Of a stretch of 64,000 nucleotides of DNA, positions 60,148-64,000 are shown in pieces. Source of the DNA: Polycyclovorans sp002706265 (GTDB taxonomy: Bacteria > Pseudomonadota > Gammaproteobacteria > Nevskiales > Nevskiaceae); NCBI GenBank assembly GCA_963973915.1, contig CAXBBM010000007.1:1-64000 (forward strand), in the 5' to 3' direction. Position numbers and translations under genes: made by a program. Under the pieces are notes generated by a model. It worked only from the letters and a program-made list of their open reading frames with translations, searched no databases and was not told the origin of the DNA. Position 1 is the first letter of the stretch. Each line of letters opens with the position of its first letter.

Positions 60148-61317
60148 TTACAGGAACAACCCCGTCAAGCGGTTGAGGTGGCGATACCCCAGCGCGCTGG
60201 CGCGCAGCCGGCCGGAGGCATCATCGTCCAGCAGGCCCTGCCGGCGCGCCGCGCCCAGGGGCACGTCCAGTGCCGAAACCGGCAGGCCGGTGGCGGACTC
60301 GAACTGCGCCGGGGTAAAGCCGTCCACCAGCCGCAACGCGTTCATCGCGAACTCGAACGGCAGATCGGCGGTGGCCACGGCCTGGTCTTCCTGCCAGCAG
60401 GCCGCCGAGCCCGCCGTGGCCAGGTAGGTCTTGGGGTGCTTGTGCTTGGCGCGGCGCCGCGGCTGTCCGTCGCGTGTCCACTTGCCGTGGGCGCCGGCGC
60501 CGATGCCCAGATAATCGCCAAACGTCCAGTAGGTGAGGTTGTGCCGTGAGCGCCGACCCGGCCGGGCATAGGCCGACACCTCGTACTGCGCGTAGCCCGC
60601 ATCGGCAAGTCGTGCCTGCAGCGCGGCCTGCATGTCGGCGATGCGGTCATCGTCCGGCAGGGTCGGGGGGCGCGCGGCGAACTCGGTGTTGGGCTCCAGC
60701 GTGAGCTGGTACACCGACAGGTGCGTGGGCGCCAGGTCGATGGCCTGTGCAAGATCGGCCAGGGCCTGATCGGCCGACTGCCCGGGCAGGCCGAACATCA
60801 GGTCCAGATTCACGTTTTCAAACCCCGCGCCGCGCGCCACGCGCATTGCACGCAGCGCATCGTCGCGGCTGTGAATACGCCCCAGACTTTGCAGGTGCGC
60901 CGGGTTGAAGCTCTGCACGCCAATCGACAGGCGGTTCACCCCCGCGGCGCGATAGCCCGCGAAGTGCGCTTCGTCCACCGTGCCGGGATTGGCTTCCAAA
61001 GTGATTTCGGCCTCGTCGGTGAAGCCCAGGCGCTGGCGCACCCCGTCGAGCACCTGGCCGATGGCCGCGCCGGAAAACAGACTGGGCGTGCCGCCGCCCA
61101 GAAACGCGCTGCTGGCGGGCCGGACGCGGTCGCCCAGGCTTTCCAGGTCGGCATCGAGGTCGCGAAGCAGCGCCGCAACGTAGTCGGCCTCGGGCACCTC
61201 ACCCCGCAGGGCATGGGAATTGAAATCGCAGTAGGGGCATTTGCGCACGCACCAGGGGAAGTGCAGGTACAGCCCCAGCGCGTCGCCGGGCAGATCACTG
61301 GGCGGGTCACCGGGCAT
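60148..61317 (-). CDS. hemW: Heme chaperone HemW (radical SAM)
   Basis: The 389-aa protein has the 4Fe-4S motif YLHFPWCVRKCPYCDFNSH (CxxxCxxC then F). FLGGGTPSLFS, ITLEANPGTVDE, GVNRLSIGVQSFNP and NLDLMFGLPGQS follow, with a HemW-type C-terminal domain (GDYLGIGAGAHGKW). HemW binds and delivers heme; it is not a coproporphyrinogen oxidase despite older annotation. Its start overlaps the rdgB stop by 11 nt. Confidence 0.92.
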   Translation of the reverse strand: MPGDPPSDLPGDALGLYLHFPWCVRKCPYCDFNSHALRGEVPEADYVAALLRDLDADLESLGDRVRPASSAFLGGGTPSLFSGAAIGQVLDGVRQRLGFTDEAEITLEANPGTVDEAHFAGYRAAGVNRLSIGVQSFNPAHLQSLGRIHSRDDALRAMRVARGAGFENVNLDLMFGLPGQSADQALADLAQAIDLAPTHLSVYQLTLEPNTEFAARPPTLPDDDRIADMQAALQARLADAGYAQYEVSAYARPGRRSRHNLTYWTFGDYLGIGAGAHGKWTRDGQPRRRAKHKHPKTYLATAGSAACWQEDQAVATADLPFEFAMNALRLVDGFTPAQFESATGLPVSALDVPLGAARRQGLLDDDASGRLRASALGYRHLNRLTGLFL

Positions 61318-61912
61318 CGGCGGCCAGTTGCTGCATCAGGCTGCGCAAGGCGCGGCCGCGATGACTGAGGCGCGCCTTCTCGTCAGCGCCCAGCTCGGCG
61401 GCGCTGCGCTGCCGCTCAGGCACCAAGAACAGCGGGTCGTAGCCGAAGCCGCCGTCGCCACGCGGGGCATCGAGGATCTGCCCCGGCCAGGTGCCCACGG
61501 CAATGACGGGCACCGGGTCGTCGGCGTGGCGCAGCAGCACCAGCGCACAGACGAACCGCGCGCCGCGTTCGGCCGCCGGCACCCCGCTCAGGGCGGCGAG
61601 CAGCCTGCGGTTGTTGGCGGCATCATCGCTGGGCTCACCGGCGTAGCGGGCCGAACGCACACCGGGCGCGCCGCCCAGGGCGGCCACTTCAAGACCGGAA
61701 TCATCGGCGATGGCGGGCAGACCGCTGATCCGGGCGGCGTGCCGGGCCTTGATGAGCGCGTTTTCGACAAAGGTGGGCGCGTCTTCCACCGGCGAGTCCG
61801 CCGTGAACCCCGACAGCGCCTGGACCTGCCACCCCAGCGGCCGCAACAGCGCATCCAGCTCGCGGGATTTTTTCGGGTTCTGCGAGGCCAGAACCAGAGG
61901 TGCGGGGGTCAT
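61307..61912 (-). CDS. rdgB: dITP/XTP pyrophosphatase
   Basis: The 201-aa Ham1 protein has LVLASQNPKKSRELDALL, TFVENALIKARHAARISG, AIADDSGLEVAALGGAPGVR-type core (residues about 67-86), SARYAG, GDGGFGYDPLFLVPE and SHRGRALRSLMQQL. It removes non-canonical purine nucleoside triphosphates. It overlaps the upstream CobW gene by 4 nt and is often found beside rph and hemW, as here. Confidence 0.96.
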   Translation of the reverse strand: MTPAPLVLASQNPKKSRELDALLRPLGWQVQALSGFTADSPVEDAPTFVENALIKARHAARISGLPAIADDSGLEVAALGGAPGVRSARYAGEPSDDAANNRRLLAALSGVPAAERGARFVCALVLLRHADDPVPVIAVGTWPGQILDAPRGDGGFGYDPLFLVPERQRSAAELGADEKARLSHRGRALRSLMQQLAADAR

Positions 61913-62958
61913 GTGTCGGTCTCGCCGTCGGCTTCGCCGGTGAGATGGCCCAGGGTGCTGCGCACCGTTTCCCGCCCCCAGCCCTGGGTGATGAAGACCA
62001 GGCGGGTCCGGTGGTCGTCGGTGGGCCAGGAGTCGCGCGGCTCGGGATCGTGAAAAACGCCCTGTACGCCGTGAATCAGTACCGGGCCGGACCGGCCTTC
62101 GAGGTGGATCAGGCCCTTGACGCGCAGCAGATCAGGGCCGGACAAGCCCCGCAGAAACGTCAGCCAGCCATAAAAGCGCCACTCCGGCAGCGGCGTGTCG
62201 AGCACCACACTGAAACTGTCGATGCCGTCGGGCTGGGGGGCCGGCGTGTCGTCGGTGAGCGGGGTGAAGCGCACCGGCGCTGCGGCGTGCATCCAGCGCA
62301 GCATCGGCGCGGCATCGGCGGTCGCCCGCTGCGCCGTTCCGAACAGGTGTTGCGGCTTGGCCGCGCCCCTGTTGACAAGGTCAATGGGCGCTTCGGGGTT
62401 GAGTGCGCGCAGTTGCTCGTTCAGCGCGGCGAGCGCGGCGGGCGCCACCAGATCGGCCTTGCTGATCAGCAGTTGATCGGCCGCAGCGACCTGTGCGCGG
62501 GCGATGCCCTGCCGCGCAAGCGTGTCGGCGCCGACGGCGGCATCGACCAGGGTGGTGGTGCCGTCGGCGCGCACCCGGCCCTGCAGCTCGGGTGCGGCAC
62601 TGAGCTCACGCAGGATGGGCCCGGGCTCTGCGACGCCGGTGGTCTCCAGAATGATGCGTTTGATCGGCGGCCAGCCGTCCTTGCCGCTGCGGTCGAGCAG
62701 TTTGATCAGCGCATCGCCCAGCGCACCGCGCACGGTGCAGCACAGGCAGCCGCCTTCGATCAGCTCAACGTCGTGCACGGCAGTTTCGATGAGGTGGTGG
62801 TCCAGCCCCACATCGCCGAACTCGTTGACCACCACGGCCGTGCCCTGCATGGCCGGATGGCGCAGCAGGAAGTTCAGCAGCGTGGTCTTGCCCGCGCCCA
62901 GAAAGCCGGTGAGCACGGCCACCGGCACGCGGTCATCGGGCGCGGCGCCGGAGCTCAT
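61909..62958 (-). CDS. CobW/YjiA-type GTPase (G3E metallochaperone family)
   Basis: The 349-aa protein has Walker A TGFLGAGKTTLLNFLL, the metal site motif GGCLCCTVRGAL (CxCC), NEFGDVGLDH, LETTGVAEPGPIL, the SKAD guanine motif in LISKADLVAP and a CobW C-terminal domain (SVVLDTPLPEWRFYGWL). It is a GTP-driven metal chaperone or zinc insertase. The metal client is unknown. It overlaps rph and rdgB by 4 nt on each side. Confidence 0.9.
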   Translation of the reverse strand: MSSGAAPDDRVPVAVLTGFLGAGKTTLLNFLLRHPAMQGTAVVVNEFGDVGLDHHLIETAVHDVELIEGGCLCCTVRGALGDALIKLLDRSGKDGWPPIKRIILETTGVAEPGPILRELSAAPELQGRVRADGTTTLVDAAVGADTLARQGIARAQVAAADQLLISKADLVAPAALAALNEQLRALNPEAPIDLVNRGAAKPQHLFGTAQRATADAAPMLRWMHAAAPVRFTPLTDDTPAPQPDGIDSFSVVLDTPLPEWRFYGWLTFLRGLSGPDLLRVKGLIHLEGRSGPVLIHGVQGVFHDPEPRDSWPTDDHRTRLVFITQGWGRETVRSTLGHLTGEADGETDT

Positions 62959-63680
62959 GCCACCTGTTCGAGCGCTTGTCGCTGCAGGGCGATCAGGGCC
63001 GCAATGCCGCCGCTGGCCAGGTCGAGCAACTGGTCCAGCTCCTCACGACGGAAGGCGTGGCCTTCGGCCGTGCCCTGCACCTCGATGAAATGCCCGGCGT
63101 CGTTCATGACCACGTTCATGTCGCACTCGCAATCGGAGTCTTCAAGGTAGTCCAGATCGAGCACCGGCTGTCCCTGATAGACGCCGACGCTCACCGCGGC
63201 CACATGACCCAGTATCGGGTTGCGCTTGAGCTTGCCGCCCTTGCGGGCCTTGGCCACCGCGTCGCACAGGGCGATGTAGGCGCCGGTGATCGACGCGCAG
63301 CGGGTGCCGCCATCGGCCTGCAGCACGTCGCAGTCGAGGGTGATGGTTTGCGCGCCCAGCGCATCAAGGTCGACGCAGGCGCGCAGGCTGCGGCCGATGA
63401 GGCGCTGGATTTCCTGCGTACGTCCGGACTGCTTGCCCTGCGCGGCTTCGCGGCGGCTGCGGGTGTGGGTGGCGCGCGGCAGCATGCCGTACTCGGCCGT
63501 CACCCAACCGCCGTCTTTCTTCCACGGCGGGCCGCGCTCTTCCAGGCTGGCGGTGCACAGCACCTGCGTGCCACCCATGTGGATAAGCACCGACCCTTCG
63601 GCATGACGGGTGAAGCCCCGTTCGATCTTCACGTCGCGGAGGGCGTCGGCGCTGCGGCCGCTGGGGCGGGAAAACGTCAT
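62955..63680 (-). CDS. rph: Ribonuclease PH
   Basis: The 241-aa phosphorolytic 3'-5' exonuclease has RSADALRDVKIERGFTRHAE, VLCTASLEE, GWVTAEYGMLPRATHTRSRREA and RTQEIQRLIGRSLRACVD. The catalytic-type Asp is in ITLDCDVLQADGGTRCASITG. It trims tRNA 3' ends with phosphate. It starts the operon rph-cobW-rdgB-hemW and is divergent from sufE with 54 bp between them. Confidence 0.97.
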   Translation of the reverse strand: MTFSRPSGRSADALRDVKIERGFTRHAEGSVLIHMGGTQVLCTASLEERGPPWKKDGGWVTAEYGMLPRATHTRSRREAAQGKQSGRTQEIQRLIGRSLRACVDLDALGAQTITLDCDVLQADGGTRCASITGAYIALCDAVAKARKGGKLKRNPILGHVAAVSVGVYQGQPVLDLDYLEDSDCECDMNVVMNDAGHFIEVQGTAEGHAFRREELDQLLDLASGGIAALIALQRQALEQVA

Positions 63681-63734
63681 GGGGTCTGGCCGTTAAAAAA
63701 GGGCGCGAAGTATAGCGGTCACTACAATAAGGCC

Positions 63735-64000
63735 ATGAACATCGACGACATTGCCGAAAGTTTCGAGATGCTGGACGACTGGGAAGCGCGCTACGCGCTG
63801 TTGCTGGACCTGGGTAAAAAGCTGGAGCCCCTGCCCGACGAGGCCCACACCGACATCAACAAGGTGCGCGGCTGCATGAGTCAGGTGTGGATGGACCACC
63901 AGCTCAACGACGGCGCGCTGCACTTTCGCGGGGATTCGGACGCGCACATCGTGCGCGGGCTGATCGCGCTGCTGTTCGCCATGGTGCAGGACCGTAAACC
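63735..64000 (+). CDS. sufE: Cysteine desulfuration protein SufE, N-terminal part (cut by window edge)
   Basis: The 88 codons visible read MNIDDIAESFEMLDDWEARY, LDLGKKLEPLP, NKVRGCMSQVWMDHQ with the sulfur-acceptor Cys, and ALHFRGDSDAHIVRGLIALL. SufE takes persulfide from the cysteine desulfurase SufS for Fe-S cluster assembly. A -10-like TACAAT ends 6 nt before the ATG. The 3' end lies outside the window. Confidence 0.95.
   Translation, partial: MNIDDIAESFEMLDDWEARYALLLDLGKKLEPLPDEAHTDINKVRGCMSQVWMDHQLNDGALHFRGDSDAHIVRGLIALLFAMVQDRK

Overview
The window is GC-rich chromosomal DNA from a Gram-negative proteobacterium, most likely a Beta- or high-GC Gammaproteobacterium. The evidence is the tRNA-Tyr/tRNA-Gly/tRNA-Thr/tuf cluster, a single-domain HisB with separate HisE followed by tatABC, a CysTWA-type sulfate importer with an outer-membrane porin, and the overall gene repertoire. 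I cannot name a genus. Genes are dense, often overlap by 4 nt (ATGA), and no insertion sequence, prophage, integrase or CRISPR array is visible. Both ends cut genes: tuf on the left and sufE on the right.

Layout. 1-0.7 kb: start of tuf and its upstream tRNA operon, with an unusual leader holding partial direct and inverted copies of the tRNA-Thr 3' half. 0.7-9.6 kb: HrpB helicase, a YiiM-like MOSC protein, a protein arginine methyltransferase homologue, NAD-type isocitrate dehydrogenase, an aldehyde dehydrogenase with a YkgJ-type Cys-cluster protein, and TesB thioesterase with a membrane-anchored lipase-like hydrolase. 9.6-15.3 kb: a CoA-transferase, a FadB-like protein that has lost its dehydrogenase core, a methyltransferase, ChrA and a 1-Cys peroxiredoxin. 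15.4-23.1 kb: a sulfate-acquisition locus (YezD-like protein, porin, two sulfate-binding proteins, molbindin, class II amidotransferase-like protein, CysT, CysW, CysA). 23.3-26.5 kb: MtgA, a relic of an aromatic meta-cleavage pathway, a b-type cytochrome interrupted by an in-frame amber codon next to a PepSY protein, and MsrA/MsrB. 26.6-29.4 kb: an arsenic operon arsR-arsC-acr3-arsH.

29.4-37.6 kb: lipid-related genes, mainly an overlapping four-gene operon (alpha/beta hydrolase, PlsB, HAD-PlsC fusion, GpsA) that could carry DHAP through to phosphatidate, plus hydrolases and an M14 peptidase. 37.6-42.6 kb: a small protein, a nitroreductase with a histone-like tail, a membrane protein, a PQQ-type sugar dehydrogenase, an Old Yellow Enzyme-family oxidoreductase and MutM. 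42.6-47.7 kb: a GldA/GldF/GldG/DUF4340-type ABC export-like operon and an orphan TRAP binding protein. 47.8-53.1 kb: dtd, then hisB-hisH-hisA-hisF-hisE-tatA-tatB-tatC; hisI is missing from the cluster. 53.1-58.1 kb: aroE and hemB, a divergent SigK/RskA-like ECF sigma/anti-sigma pair, and glpK. 58.2-64 kb: a frameshifted MsbA-like ABC exporter, a CPXCG protein, hemW, rdgB, a CobW GTPase, rph and divergent sufE.

The genes suggest an aerobic chemoheterotroph equipped for sulfur uptake, lipid turnover, and arsenic and oxidative stress. The points most worth a second look are the tRNA-Thr copies in the tuf leader, the bacterial PRMT, the composition of the sulfate locus, the phosphatidate operon, several promoters placed so that transcripts would be leaderless, and three damaged loci (aromatic-pathway relic, amber cytochrome b, frameshifted ABC exporter). 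All functions are assigned by reading translated sequences against remembered family motifs; no database search was run.
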